Of a stretch of DNA of 64,000 nucleotides, positions 53,376-63,654 are shown piece after piece. Each line of letters opens with the position of its first letter. The first letter of the stretch is position 1. The DNA comes from Gari tellinella. Taxonomy: Eukaryota > Mollusca > Bivalvia > Cardiida > Psammobiidae. The stretch spans positions 89,857,038 to 89,921,037 of the forward strand of contig OV277856.1 in the NCBI GenBank assembly GCA_922989275.2, given 5' to 3'. Under the pieces are notes generated by a model. It ran no database searches, had not been told where the DNA came from, and saw nothing but the letters and a program-made list of their open reading frames with translations. A program made the translations under genes and the position numbers.

Positions 53376-53950
53376 CACTTCCAGATACATTTGATCATGA
53401 AAGGACTAAGACAATATTACAATATGACATCCTTGGTCATGTTGCAAGAATGCAATGTAGAAAATAAAACGCCATTTGACATTTAACGGGTAGCAGCTAT
53501 CCATTGATATTTAAGAATGCGTGTGTGCTTTCTTTTTAGAAATTTCAAAAGAAACACATTTATAACTTTCTTAATTGTCTGACCTAATTTCTTTATTTCG
53601 TCTGCCATACGGTCTTAAATCTTTTGAAACGATATTGCAGACAACAATATTGAAGCAGACTACTATATGGCATTGAAGGGATTAAAATCAGGATAAATTT
53701 GATATTGAAAGGGTTCAAAACTAATATGATCCCTTCTTTATCTCCTTCCATACTAGCGGTGGGTATGTGCCACATATTTTTCGCACTTGTGTATGGCCAC
53801 TAAACAGAGTTGTAGCTTAACGCATGAGAAAAGTTTTCATATTTACTGGTTTTTTTAAATGATACAACAACCTGTCTTTAGAGAGCCACGTCAGTCTTTG
53901 CAGAGTATTGTTCATGATACATATTAGTATTTTCTATTTGATCTGTGCAG

Positions 53951-54392
53951 GTGTAATCAAGGGTGAGGAGTGGTTCTCTCACCGCTGGCTTCTCTGTGAG
54001 GTCGTGGCCGGTATGTGTATCACTGCGTGCTTCTGCGCTGTCCTCAGCCTTACCTTGGTCAGTGTCAACAAATACCTGTTCGTGTGCCACAACCGCTTCT
54101 ACCAGAAGATCAGCAACCGCACCACCTGTATCATCGCGTGCATCTCCTGTTGGGTCCTTGCCCTTATCTTCGAGTTCCCGAATCTGGTGGGATGGGGTGG
54201 GCATTATTTCGACAAGAAGAACCACCAGTGTATCTGGGAGAGGACCGCCAGTCTCTCGTACACCATGTTGGTGTCCATTGGCTTTATCGCCAGTCCGCTC
54301 GTCCTGGTGGCCTTCTGCTTCGTCTCCATCTTTTACAAAATCTACAAGACCAAGAAAGGCGTGTTCAAACTCAATCATGACGATCCTCTTAG
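53951..54392 (+). CDS. Melatonin-receptor-like GPCR, second visible exon (TM3, TM4, TM5)
   Basis: This exon follows a GATCTGTGCAG acceptor and completes Gly97. It encodes residues 97-243 and part of Arg244. ECL1 has WF-x-x-x-W. TM3 (about 111-138) starts at Cys112 and ends in NKY (136-138) in place of DRY; melatonin receptors have NRY. ICL2 holds CHNRFYQK. TM4 has Trp164. FPNL is followed by an ECL2 containing Cys190 (HQCIW), the expected disulfide partner of Cys112. TM5 has Pro212. It ends KTKKGVFKLNHDDPL at a GTAAGA donor. GC content and third-base preference rise sharply against the AT-rich surroundings, as expected for a real exon. Two other frames are open across the exon, but they lack any family resemblance. 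Confidence 0.93.
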
Positions 54393-54996
54393 GTAAGAAT
54401 AAGTTCTGGGTCAAAAGATTATAAAGTATTTGAGTTTAATCTTATATCGTTCTCAATCTTTTGATTGTTCAAACTTGAGCTTTTGTTCAAATCTAACCAC
54501 TCATAAACTTGAGAACGATCACATGGTCAATGGAAACGCTTTATAACCTTGCGGGCTGATGAGTGACAATGGCCTGGCATGTTACCTTGTCACAAGGATT
54601 TACATGCGAAGCGGTTGTATAAAACATTTTAAAGCATCCGGGGCTGCTTGCCGTTCGGTTACCACCGGTTTATTAAACATTTTAAAGCATCAGGTGATGC
54701 TTGCCGATGCGAGTCGGATCAACAGGTTTAATCCCCAGATCGTCACCGGTTCCACCAAGTTTGTACTTCTGCTGACTCCCTTCCGGGACCAATCGGGGCC
54801 AAATTAGGGACAGTGAGAATAGGGCTTAACATGTACAACGTTTGTAAATGACGAGTACACTCGTCGATAGGGTTGAATGTGTTTAGAGAGGTTTCCTGAT
54901 TGGTAGGGTCATTTCGAAACAAGAGTTACAGCGGATGAGTTAAGGGATTATTTGAATGCATGAAAACAGAAGTACAGAGAGCTTACTATGTTTCAG

Positions 54997-55203
54997 AATG
55001 CGGCGAGTGTGGGTGGAGTCACTGAGGACGTCACGAACACTGGCTGTCGTCTTCAGTGCCTTCGTCATCTGTTGGTGCCCGTATGCCGTGATCACCACGT
55101 TTGACTTCGAGGACAAAATGCCGGTAGAAGCCCACCTGTTTGTGACCATGCTGGCACACAGTCATTCCAGTCTCAACTTTACCATCTACATGTCATGTAG
55201 CAA
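54997..55203 (+). CDS. Melatonin-receptor-like GPCR, third visible exon (TM6, TM7)
   Basis: This exon follows a TATGTTTCAG acceptor and encodes residues 244-313. ICL3 is short and basic (RMRRVWVESLRTSR). TM6 has the CWCPY motif (269-273), the class A CWxP toggle. TM7 ends in LNFTIY (303-308), a variant of NPxxY with Phe for Pro; melatonin receptors carry Ala there. The last codons give MSCSK, shared with the next exon across a GTAAGT donor. The NKY plus NFxxY pair is the main reason for the melatonin-like call. A different orphan class A receptor remains possible. Confidence 0.92.
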
Positions 55204-55214
55204 GTAAGTATATA

Positions 55215-55384
55215 CAGTAAAACCTCTCTATTACGACCTCTAAATTGCGTTGGTTATTAGGTGTTTGCGAAAGGTGACTGCTTTAGGAACTTTCTGTTTT
55301 ACTGTCACATTGCTTAAAGCTGTCGCCTTTTTTATTCAATCAATTAGACTCCGATTTAGTGGTCGTAATAGCGAGGTTTTACTG
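55215..55384. mobile_element. Family C element next to the splice donor
   Basis: CAGTAAAACCTCTCTATTAC starts 11 bp after the end of the TM7 exon, directly after GTAAGTATATA. The right end is GTGGTCGTAATAGCGAGGTTTTACTG. TA flanks both sides. The interior has GAAAGGTGACTGCTTTAGG and TCACATTGCTTAAAGCTGTC. At 170 bp it is a compact copy. Confidence 0.85.
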
Positions 55385-55826
55385 TACGTTAAAGTACCGC
55401 TCTTACATGTACATTTACTTAAAGTGGAGGAAGACGTCTTTACCAATAAACACGCATGAGCTGAAACTATTATTTCAATTGCAAACAGTTCCGAGCCAGT
55501 TTGGCGTCTTATTAGGCTCTATTTTCGGTTTGCCACTTTGATCAAAATAAACTCTCCTCCCTTTCTCTTACTGAAACGCCCCTTTTCGCGCGTTTAGCTC
55601 TTCCTCATAGAAATATATCTCTAATGTTTCTTCATAGAGCAATGTGAACTTTTCTTACATCCTATCAGATAGCTGATGAAAGCCTTTCTTTCCGCTACCT
55701 TGTAATGAAACACAATGAAATCAAGCTTTTTCGGGAGATGGTCTTTTGATTTTGGTCACATTATATACAATATCGCATTTAAAAACTAGAAGAAGAAAAA
55801 ATAAGATGAGTTTTGTTGTTTGTCAG

Positions 55827-56118
55827 GAATTTCCGCCAAGCAGTGCAGAAGATGTTCTCGTGTTTCTTGTTCTCCGACTCGAAGCTGAAACATTCCACTG
55901 ACTCTACCACTAGATCCACCATGGAAGGCCCTCAAACTGAGACTGAGAGACCAAAAAAATATTATCTCAACCCATCATTCCAGGGCATGGACTCTAAATC
56001 AAACGAATCAAAATTCAAATACATCATGGATGACGAACCAGCAGTTATAGATGATATAAAGCCTCATATTGCGACAATGGAGGGTGTGCTCGATTGCACC
56101 GATAGAGTAAAGTATTGA
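55827..56118 (+). CDS. Melatonin-receptor-like GPCR, last exon (helix 8 and cytoplasmic tail)
   Basis: This exon follows a TTTGTTTGTCAG acceptor, completes Lys313 and runs to TGA at 56116-56118. NFRQAVQKMF is a typical helix-8 segment directly after TM7. It is followed by cysteines (MFSCFLF) that could be palmitoylated. The ~85-residue tail is rich in Ser/Thr and in acidic residues (STDSTTRST, YIMDDEPAVIDD), as expected for kinase and arrestin sites. There is no clear polyadenylation signal soon after the stop, so the 3' UTR length is unknown. Confidence 0.9.
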
Positions 56119-57220
56119 ATCTGTAAACCCTCGATAAGGAGAACTATGTTAAATCAACCACACTTGTTTTGCAAGGTTAAAACTTTACCGGGCTTTATTT
56201 CAACTTCATTGGTGTTGTCGACATTAAGCTAAGATTTAACTCTGAAAATTAGATAAGTTCGACTTATGTGAGTCTGTTTTAGCGAAACTCGACTGTAAAG
56301 ACAACATTATCATTGATCGTGTGTCCAGAAAAAGTCAACTTGAAGCTAACCATAGTTAATCATTTGCATACTGGGTCATTTTCGTTTGTAAAAATTGTCG
56401 TCTGCTAAACATCTTCTCAAAACAGGGTTAGAGCGTCAAACAGTTCGGATCCTGATAAGACGCGTTTTTATCTGAATCAGAGCGGTTTGCAAAGGTAATC
56501 ACTGTGACACACAATTGGCCCGCTAGCATGGTAAGAGTTAATCTTCTCACTACAATAGTATCGGCTGCTTTAAACTACGATTTGCTTGCTTTACTTCCAT
56601 TTCGAGTTAAGGCTTTTTTCTGATGAACTATGAATATGAGAGGCGGACTTTTGAAATGCTGAACACGCGCCAAGGACCCGTTTCATAAAACTTCGTACGA
56701 CAAATGTTGTCGTAAGTCAGATTATAAAAGTCTCAATTATTATTCATTTCCCCTTCTAATCCGAAACGGTCCCCTGATTTGGAAACAAACTGTTGGTAAA
56801 AGCCAGTTAAGGCGGTCTTGTGGTGAAGGGAAATCAGTCGAAGTAATTTAAACAAAAAAACAAAAAACGAAACGCAACATTGACCAAGTTTCCAAGTATT
56901 ATTTAAAAGGTTGCTATTATTTATATAAAAAAAAACTATGTATGATTGTATACATGTTAACAGTGCTAACCGTTGAAGAGCTTAACCCATGTAACCATAG
57001 TGACGCATATACACGTACTTTTACAAAACGCGTTCCTGTGAAGAGTACATTCCAGAGGATCCATATGATCGGGGTATACACAGTTTGTCATTTCGAGATA
57101 CATAGTTAAAATGTGCTTTAAGCCAATCTGTTTAAAGGGTGGACGGACGTGTAAAAGAGCATTCTTGTTTGCCAAATTACCGATCGTAACATTTCAGCCT
57201 CAGTTGAATTCAATCCCGTT
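56119..57220. other. 3' flank of the GPCR with decayed elements
   Basis: A family E remnant lies at about 56360-56540 (AATTGTCGTCTGCTAAAC, CAAACAGTTCGGATCCTGAT, AGCGGTTTGC). A family H end is at 56690-56745 (CGTACGACAAATGTTGTCGT). A family F-like piece is at about 56990-57120. None is intact. Confidence 0.5.
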
Positions 57221-57221
57221 A

Positions 57222-57428
57222 AATAGCGTAAAACTCCGCTATTAATACAGCATAAAAGGTTTGTTTTCCATGCTTAAGGTGGGTAGCTACTAAAGCAGAA
57301 TTGAAATAAATCAAATATCTCAGATGGATTCTTTCTGCTTGACCTCTATCCTGCTTTAAAATATCACCTGTATATAATACTATCAATAAAACTCCGTTTA
57401 ATTTGTCAATATAGCCGAGTTGTTACTG
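57222..57428. mobile_element. Family C element, decayed
   Basis: The left GCGTAAAACTCCGCTATTAA and right ATAGCCGAGTTGTTACTG (TA follows) are inverted repeats. The interior keeps TAAAGCAGAATTGAAATAAA and CCTGCTTTAAAATATCACCT. Confidence 0.6.
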
Positions 57429-57471
57429 TATTGCTAATAACACCCGAGGAAAAATGACATGTGAAAATATG

Positions 57472-57691
57472 TAAACCCTTCACTGCCCTACTAAGAGTAA
57501 AATGGTAAATTTTGAAAACCTTTTGGATCCAGTTCAAATGCCCATATTTGATCAAGATCAGACGTTTCGTAACGCTGCATCTGATCAAGATCCAAAATGT
57601 TTATCACCTATCATATTTCTGAAGTCAAACAAGCCTAAAAGCAGACGGCAATTGTTTTGACCAGAAGACGCCATGCTAGTTGAGGAGTTTA
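57472..57691. mobile_element. Family E element
   Basis: The left end is TAAACCCTTCACTGCCC. Core 1 (about 57520-57605) has TTTTGGATCCAGTTC and ATCTGATCAAGATCCAAAAT, with TTTCGTAACGC at the apex. The right end is GCAGACGGCAATTGTTTTGA, then GCTAGTTGAGGAGTTTA. Confidence 0.65.
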
Positions 57692-58213
57692 GCCATATTT
57701 TGATGAGTCTCAGATGTTTATTTGGTTTCTAATTGATTTTTACCGGAACAATGTTCTCGGTTTTAATTGAGCAGCTATAGAAGCTTTGCGCACACACACA
57801 CACGCCAGAGGTTCTTCACCCTTGTCTGGCCAAGGCCACTTCACTTATATTTCCAAACACGTTGGATGCAGATCAGAAATCGGAAAATTCTCCGCCAGAT
57901 TTGGATAAACACGATTTGCCGTTGGCATTAATTAATGTTAAGTCAGTACAAAACGTTTCATGAAACCGACTTTGATTTTTGCAGACGATAAATTTATAAG
58001 GCAGACGAAGGTTACCGATTTGTTAATTTGATTGCACTTTTAATTCATATACTATAATAAGGATGCTTATCATACAGTGGAACATGTGTTCAGCGCACAT
58101 TCAGAATACAGTGCTCCATTTCTACAACGACACCTAATGGGAGTCACATATTGTGTTTGTTGTTAGGATGGAGTCGTTATAGGGAGGAAAAATATAGACT
58201 TGACTTACATTTC

Positions 58214-58277
58214 CAAACAGCTTGAATCCAGATCAGACGCCGCGTACGCGGCGTCTGATCTGGATCCAAGCTGTTTG
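58214..58277. repeat. Near-perfect core-1 hairpin (64 bp)
   Basis: The arms CAAACAGCTTGAATCCAGATC and GATCTGGATCCAAGCTGTTTG (written here as 21-base arms minus overlap) meet at AGACGCCGCG-TA-CGCGGCGTCT. There is a single mismatch (GAATCC/GGATCC). Family E words follow (GCAGACGACAATTTTAAGC, GCAGCAGTAAAAGCG), but the left end is not clear. Confidence 0.8.
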
Positions 58278-58854
58278 TGACTCGTCAAAATATTCATTCT
58301 ATCAAAATTTCCACTTATATGTAATTTTGAGGAAAAAAAAGCAGACGACAATTTTAAGCAGACGATAGTGCAGCAGTAAAAGCGTTAGACATAATTGTCC
58401 TGTATAGGGAACTGCGACGAGAGTCGTTGTATGGAGGGAGTCGTTGTAGGGAGTGCGGTTGTAGAGAGTGAGCACTGTAGTAAAATACTCTCTTCAGAGA
58501 CGATACCGACGAATAATTTAGGACAAGAATAATGCAAAAATCATCCTGTTAAACAATCTGCATTAGGCTGCAACGAAGTACGACGGTTAATTTACATATT
58601 TATTGTTCTATATTATTTGATTTACCGATTAACACGGGCTGTACTTAATACGCCCTTTCTATAACACATCTGGTGGTGTGATTAGCAAACTTTTTAATAC
58701 TTTATAACCTTTGCGGTATAATCGTTTCATTGCCACATTTAACAATCACTTTCTCAGCCTGCTGAAATTTGTTGTCGGCAATGTTATACACAAATCAAAT
58801 GTTTGAAATTTTAACTGAAGAAATATTGATACGAGTGGCAATCAGTGTGTGTCA

Positions 58855-59120
58855 GATCCACGAGTGAACTGTGCGCAATGCCGTGACGTCATCAATTTTA
58901 AACAATAGTCGCCTGCTATTATTTCTTAAATTTTACTTTTTGCCATTTTGACTGATGAAATATTTAATGAGTCTGATCAGAATCTGCACTGTTTGCTGAT
59001 AGGAATATCAATATCAAACAAAATGAAAATAAAATGTTTGACCAGGCATCCCTTTGATAAAAAATGGACTAATCCAATATATAAACATGGAAGAATCCAC
59101 TGGGCACAAATGGGTTAATT
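58855..59120. mobile_element. Family E left half joined to a CACTGTTTGC element
   Basis: 58876-58975 has GCAATGCCGTGACGTCATC, AACAATAGTCGCCTGCTATT and GACTGATGAAATATT (family E left). 58976-59118 has CACTGTTTGCTGATAGGAAT, ACCAGGCATCCCTTTGATAA and GGGCACAAATGGGTTAA, matching the piece at 62789-62974. This is a chimera or a nested pair. Confidence 0.5.
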
Positions 59121-59314
59121 CTGAACAACAAACAGTTTGGAGCAGAAATAGTGTTTCATCATAAACGCGTTCACATGTAAACTATAAAGTGTTCAATAGG
59201 GTAGATCAGACACGTATCACGATACCGGACGTCTAATCAGTATCCACTCTATTTGATGCTCAGATTAAAAATTGTTGAAAGTAAAAAGATTTGTTTAGTG
59301 CTACATGTATAAAG

Positions 59315-59530
59315 TTAATCCATTACCCCATTGCCTGCTTCTAGTTTTGAAGACAAGTGACCACTTATAGAAGGTTATAAGTAAAGCAAAATGGGCCTTA
59401 AGGCGCATTTTGCTTTACTTTGAGCTTCCTTTAAGCTATCATATGCTAGGGTATAGGATATGTTTCTTATAGTGCACGTTCGAAACTGTTTAAAGTTGAA
59501 CAATTTTCTTCAATTGAGATTTATTAATGG
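59315..59530. mobile_element. Family B element, right end decayed
   Basis: TTAA (59315-59318) is followed by TCCATTACCCCATTGCC. The hairpin at about 59370-59435 has AAGTAAAGCAAAATGGGCC and GGCGCATTTTGCTTTACTTT. The right terminus is not recognisable. Confidence 0.65.
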
Positions 59531-59689
59531 CGTCAAAGGCAACTATTTAGGTAATGTTTAGTGGCCATTGATGTTTGTATGTTATGCGATACAGCGTAAC
59601 CAGTGACATTAGTCTGTAGCGCAGTCAAACACGCGTCAAATTAATAAAATAATTTTTTTAAATCAGAACTACATGTAAACATGGTCAAA

Positions 59690-60530
59690 TAAGTATATTT
59701 CAGCAGTAAAGGTCTTGTCACAAGGTGGGTTATGTCCAAGTATGAAGTAAATCCATTTACTAATAAGGAAGTAATAGCCAATGTTAATTTTTTTTGAAAA
59801 AACAGTTAAGGTCATTGAGAGGTCATGGTTAAAAATTGTATATCAGCTGAAAGGGGTGTTGTATCTAAGTATAAAGTAAATCAGCGTAGTAATAAAGAAG
59901 TTATGAGTAGTATTAAAGTTTTCCGTTTAGTTTTATTATGAAGGTCAAGGTTATTGAGGAGTAAAGGACGAATAAATGGGTACCTGTGAAGGGTCTGAGT
60001 CGGTACTGCGGCTGCATTTGACTGCGCCATATGTTAGCAGTGCTCATAGGCAAGATGGCTCGATGATCAGGGAAGTATATGTACAGTCGGCTGAGCGGTC
60101 ATTCGGACTGAAAGTAGACTTTAACTTGGTATATATCTTTTTTTAAAATGTATGGCAGCTTAGAGGTATTGTCACAAGTGGCATTTTGTCCAAATATGGT
60201 GCAAATCCATTTACTAATAAGGAAGTTATGGCCAATGTTAGAGGTTTGGGAAAAATAAATTCTCATGGTCAAGGTCACTGAGTAGTGAAGGTCAAACACG
60301 TATATGTCAGCTGAAAGGGGTTATATGTCTAAGTAAGAAGTCAATTCATTGACGAAAAAGGAAATTATGGCAAATGTTAGAATTTTACGAAAAATCTATT
60401 TAGGTTTAGTTTATTGAGGGATCATGGTCAAAAAGTATATGTCAGCTGAAAGGTGTTGTTTCAAGGGGTGTTGTATTCAAATATGAAATAAATCAATTCA
60501 GTAATAAGGAAGTTATGAGCAATGTTAACG
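59690..60530. repeat. Degenerate tandem repeat, unit about 130-180 bp
   Basis: 'aatccattTactaataaggaagttat', 'ggccaatgtta', 'ggtcaaggt-attgag', 'gtatatgtcagctgaaagg' recur about five times with indels. A (GACA)n tract follows at about 60540-60556. Confidence 0.65.
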
Positions 60531-60539
60531 GACGGAATG

Positions 60540-61175
60540 ACAGACAGACAGACAGACGTCCGTGCATAAGAGAGGGTACTATTGTGGCTAAATTTCTCAG
60601 GCCAATAATTGAAAAAACATTAACCTGGGCGTCTCTTGTGACATTAACCTGTCCATTTCTTGTGACATTAACCTGGCCTTTGTGGGACATAGGGATAGGG
60701 GTAGGGTAAGCCTCCAGATCATTCTATTTCAAAGTTAGAGCAAAAAGAAATGTTCTTTTGTGTGGCTAGCCACGCAGAATGTGGACGGACAGATGGACGG
60801 ACGGACGGACAGTTATAAACCCACACGCCTCCCTTCGGGGGGGGGGGGGGGGGATAACGACTTCTGTAGTATGATATACGAAGCTTAAACCAACCCCTTA
60901 TATATAGAATGAATGTGAAAAAAACATAACGTAGTTTTATCTTATAAAAGTTCCTTAAAAATAGTGATAAATGTTAGGAATTTTCTCATTAATGACACTA
61001 TTTATTTGATATAACTAATTAGTTTCGATCTATTATATGTTGTAAAGATATACATTTATTCAGTAATATAGTCTTGAAGCATAACATCACATATATATCT
61101 AGCCTTGAAATATAAATAATCTATTTCTATTGAAATTTATTGAAAATAACTTGAATTTTCTGATTAACGACACTT
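60540..61175. repeat. Simple repeats and AT-rich DNA
   Basis: There are (GACA)n at 60540-60556, a pair of GTGACATTAACCTG repeats at 60640-60675, (GGAC)n at about 60783-60808 and a long G-run at 60838-60853. No gene was seen. Confidence 0.6.
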
Positions 61176-61179
61176 CTTA

Positions 61180-61295
61180 TTTGATAGATAGATAGATAGA
61201 TTTATTTCAATATCATTTAACATGGCAATAGTTAACAACACACACATACATCTTAAAACAAAACACAATTTATAAAATTTGCAATGATTAAATAT
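61180..61295 (-). mobile_element. LINE 3' tail with (GATA)n
   Basis: The - strand reads ATTGAAATAAATC followed by (TATC)n, the usual layout of a LINE 3' end with a short-repeat tail. Only the UTR portion is present. Confidence 0.45.
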
Positions 61296-62145
61296 TTGTT
61301 GTGTTATGAACTATGTCAGTCACATCAATATCAAGGATTATAAATACCACGAATGAGGAACACTAGCTTTGATCTCTTATATGTTGTAAAAATATATTCA
61401 GCTTAATAGTCTTTAAGCATGTGAAATACTTACCTTACTAGTATATAAAGGGAATTTATTCTGGTTAATATTCAATGTGTTCGTTTTAACAATTTACATG
61501 TATCATAACTTATAACTTACAAAGAGATATATTTTGTAAGATATAAATTCGCTGCGTTTTACAAATTCATATCGTAAGGCTAATTTATAATTGACAAAAA
61601 ATTATTTACATAAACATTATTTTCATATAACTGCTCAGAAAACATAAGCTTATAAGTATTTAAGATAATTCTACACAGAAATTATTACTTAATATGTGAC
61701 AAAGTTGTGTGGCTCCTTTAATTTATAGCCACATTGTTACATATAAAGGGGTCCGTATAAGCTTCCGTATTCCCCAACCTCAAGGTAGATAGTTTTAGTC
61801 TAATCCTAGGTTCAGACAGAACATACTATAGACGTGATAGTTTACAATAATAGAAAATAATCTATATCTCTTTTTTTTCTGTTTTTCAACAACTCTTGAA
61901 TATAGCAATATTAAATGTTTCACTATTTCATGTTTCTTCTTTTGCCAGATAAAATATACTATCATTAACTCTTTTCACGCTGAGGGCAATGTGTATAAAC
62001 ATTCTGTTCAATAAGAGCTTTGGATACGGATCAGGCCACACTTGTGCTCAGTATTCAATCAGTATGAAATTCAAATTTCGTCATTATGACAAACATTGTT
62101 CATCGTTTAATGAGTTAACGGAAAAGTACTATACAAGTGCTAAAA
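61296..62145. other. No supported feature
   Basis: Very AT-rich. No frame, hairpin or box pair was recognised. Confidence 0.4.
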
Positions 62146-62151
62146 TATCTA

Positions 62152-62305
62152 CAGTCGAAACTCGATACTACGAACTCTCTTAAATCGATCTTTCCAGTAT
62201 TTCGTAAGGTTAACTTTTGATAAGTCGATCTCGTAAGCCACGTTTTAACTTTGAAATATGGGTATATTCGAAGTAACGCGAGTTCGTAGAATCGAGTTTT
62301 TACTG
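62152..62305. mobile_element. TA-flanked MITE, family C-like variant (154 bp)
   Basis: The termini CAGTCGAAACTCGATACTAC and GTAGAATCGAGTTTTTACTG are inverted repeats with TA on both sides. The sub-terminal GAACTC and AGTTCG extend the match, and TCGATCT words face each other inside. The core-2 hairpin is absent. Confidence 0.8.
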
Positions 62306-62788
62306 TATTTGACACAACAACAAGAAGACATTTATGTAATTTTGTAGTCGTTATTTGATATGAATGTTAATGTATATATACGTGTATTGTGATTGTGATA
62401 TTCTTGATTAAAGAAAAAACACAAATATTTTATGTTTGCTTTATATAAAGGGCTTGGTGTACCTTTTCCGTTCCCTGATCACGGCGGAGCAATCATGGTG
62501 CAGCGGCGAAATATTTAAGAGTGTCTAAATGAGAGAAGGCAATGCCAGGTGGTGAACTACTGTTCCCTAATTGAAGCCTTAAAACGTGTCTGTTATACTC
62601 TAAGTAGCTCCATGATTTCTCACTAGGCGCTGCAATATCAAACGATCACCACGACAATGGCCACTGTTTTTTTATTTCAGAAAATATGAACTGCTTAATA
62701 ATGTTCCCCTGAGTGAATTAATTGAGGCCTATTAAGGTTTGCCTTTCCATTTTACCAATTTGAACCTATGATCCCATGTATAGAACAT

Positions 62789-62974
62789 AGGCAAACAGTG
62801 TATTACCTAATCAGACGTCGTATAATGCGGCGTCTGATAAGATTCTGCCTTGTTTGCTGATCGAACTTTCAATATAAAACAAAACGAAAATGAAACTTAT
62901 ACCAGGCACCCCTTCGACAAAAATGGACTCAATATATATACCTGAAAGAATGCACTGCTGCAAATGGGTTGAAT
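62789..62974. mobile_element. Short element with core-1-like hairpin
   Basis: The hairpin at about 62791-62859 has arms GCAAACAGTGTATTACCTAATC and GATAAGATTCTGCCTTGTTTGC (family words, approximate) and apex GACGTCG-TATAATG-CGGCGTC. The right part GGCACCCCTTCGACAAAAAT and TGCACTGCTGCAAATGGGTT matches 59040-59118. The left end is undefined. Confidence 0.55.
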
Positions 62975-63077
62975 ATGATAGTAAACCACTGAAAACACAT
63001 GTAAGGAGCGAATAGAACACCATTGATAGCAACACCTTCATTTTGATGTCCATTTACAATACAACCAATTACACCGT

Positions 63078-63310
63078 CTGTATAGCTCAGTGGTAGAGCA
63101 TCCGTGTGCAGTGCGGGCTTTTGCGGATTCAATCCCCCGGCCGGGTCAAACCAAAGACTTGAAAATTGGTAGTAATGGCTTCCCTCCTTGGCGCTCAGAA
63201 TTTCGGGTTAGGATTACAACTGGTTCATCGGTGTGAAGATAAAGTGACCGACCGGGTACAGTCCCAATGGTACACCTGAAAAGTGCCCCTTTTCATAATA
63301 ATAAGTTTTG
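63078..63310 (+). mobile_element. tRNA-derived SINE
   Basis: GTATAGCTCAGTGGTAGAGC (A-box) and GCGGATTCAATCC (B-box) sit at about 63081 and 63123, followed by a tRNA-unrelated body (CTCCTTGGCGCTCAG, GGATTACAACTGG, AGTGACCGACCGGGT) and an ATAATAATAA tail at about 63295. Box sequence and spacing are tRNA-like; the body excludes a plain tRNA gene. Bodies of this kind occur in mollusc SINEs, as I recall; the family is not named. Confidence 0.75.
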
Positions 63311-63654
63311 ATGGCGAAAAGTGATAAATAGAAATAGAAATACTACAAGTAAAGTATTTAGTTGGTCAGTCATTAATTATGTCTTAGGTGTAAAGTGTTC
63401 AATGCTACAACATTTTTCTAGGATCAGACTATACCACTGCATCATGCCGTATATGAAGAGATTGTCCCTTTAAATCATATATTTTCCCCTGTTCAAGTAT
63501 TCCACATTTGTCCAGCTATTGTAATGTTGATTAATATCTCCCCTTGCATTGCGATCTTTATTATATAAAGCTTAGATTGCTGTGAAAGTATTTTTTGTCC
63601 TTACCAAAATATCTTCACGTATATTCTGCTTCTGCATATGTTACTATGATAGGA

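Noticed and set aside
53878..54414. 178-codon - strand frame and two other + frames over the GPCR exon
   Set aside because: They are shadows of the GC-rich receptor exon; only the frame with TM3-TM5 landmarks fits the splice phases.
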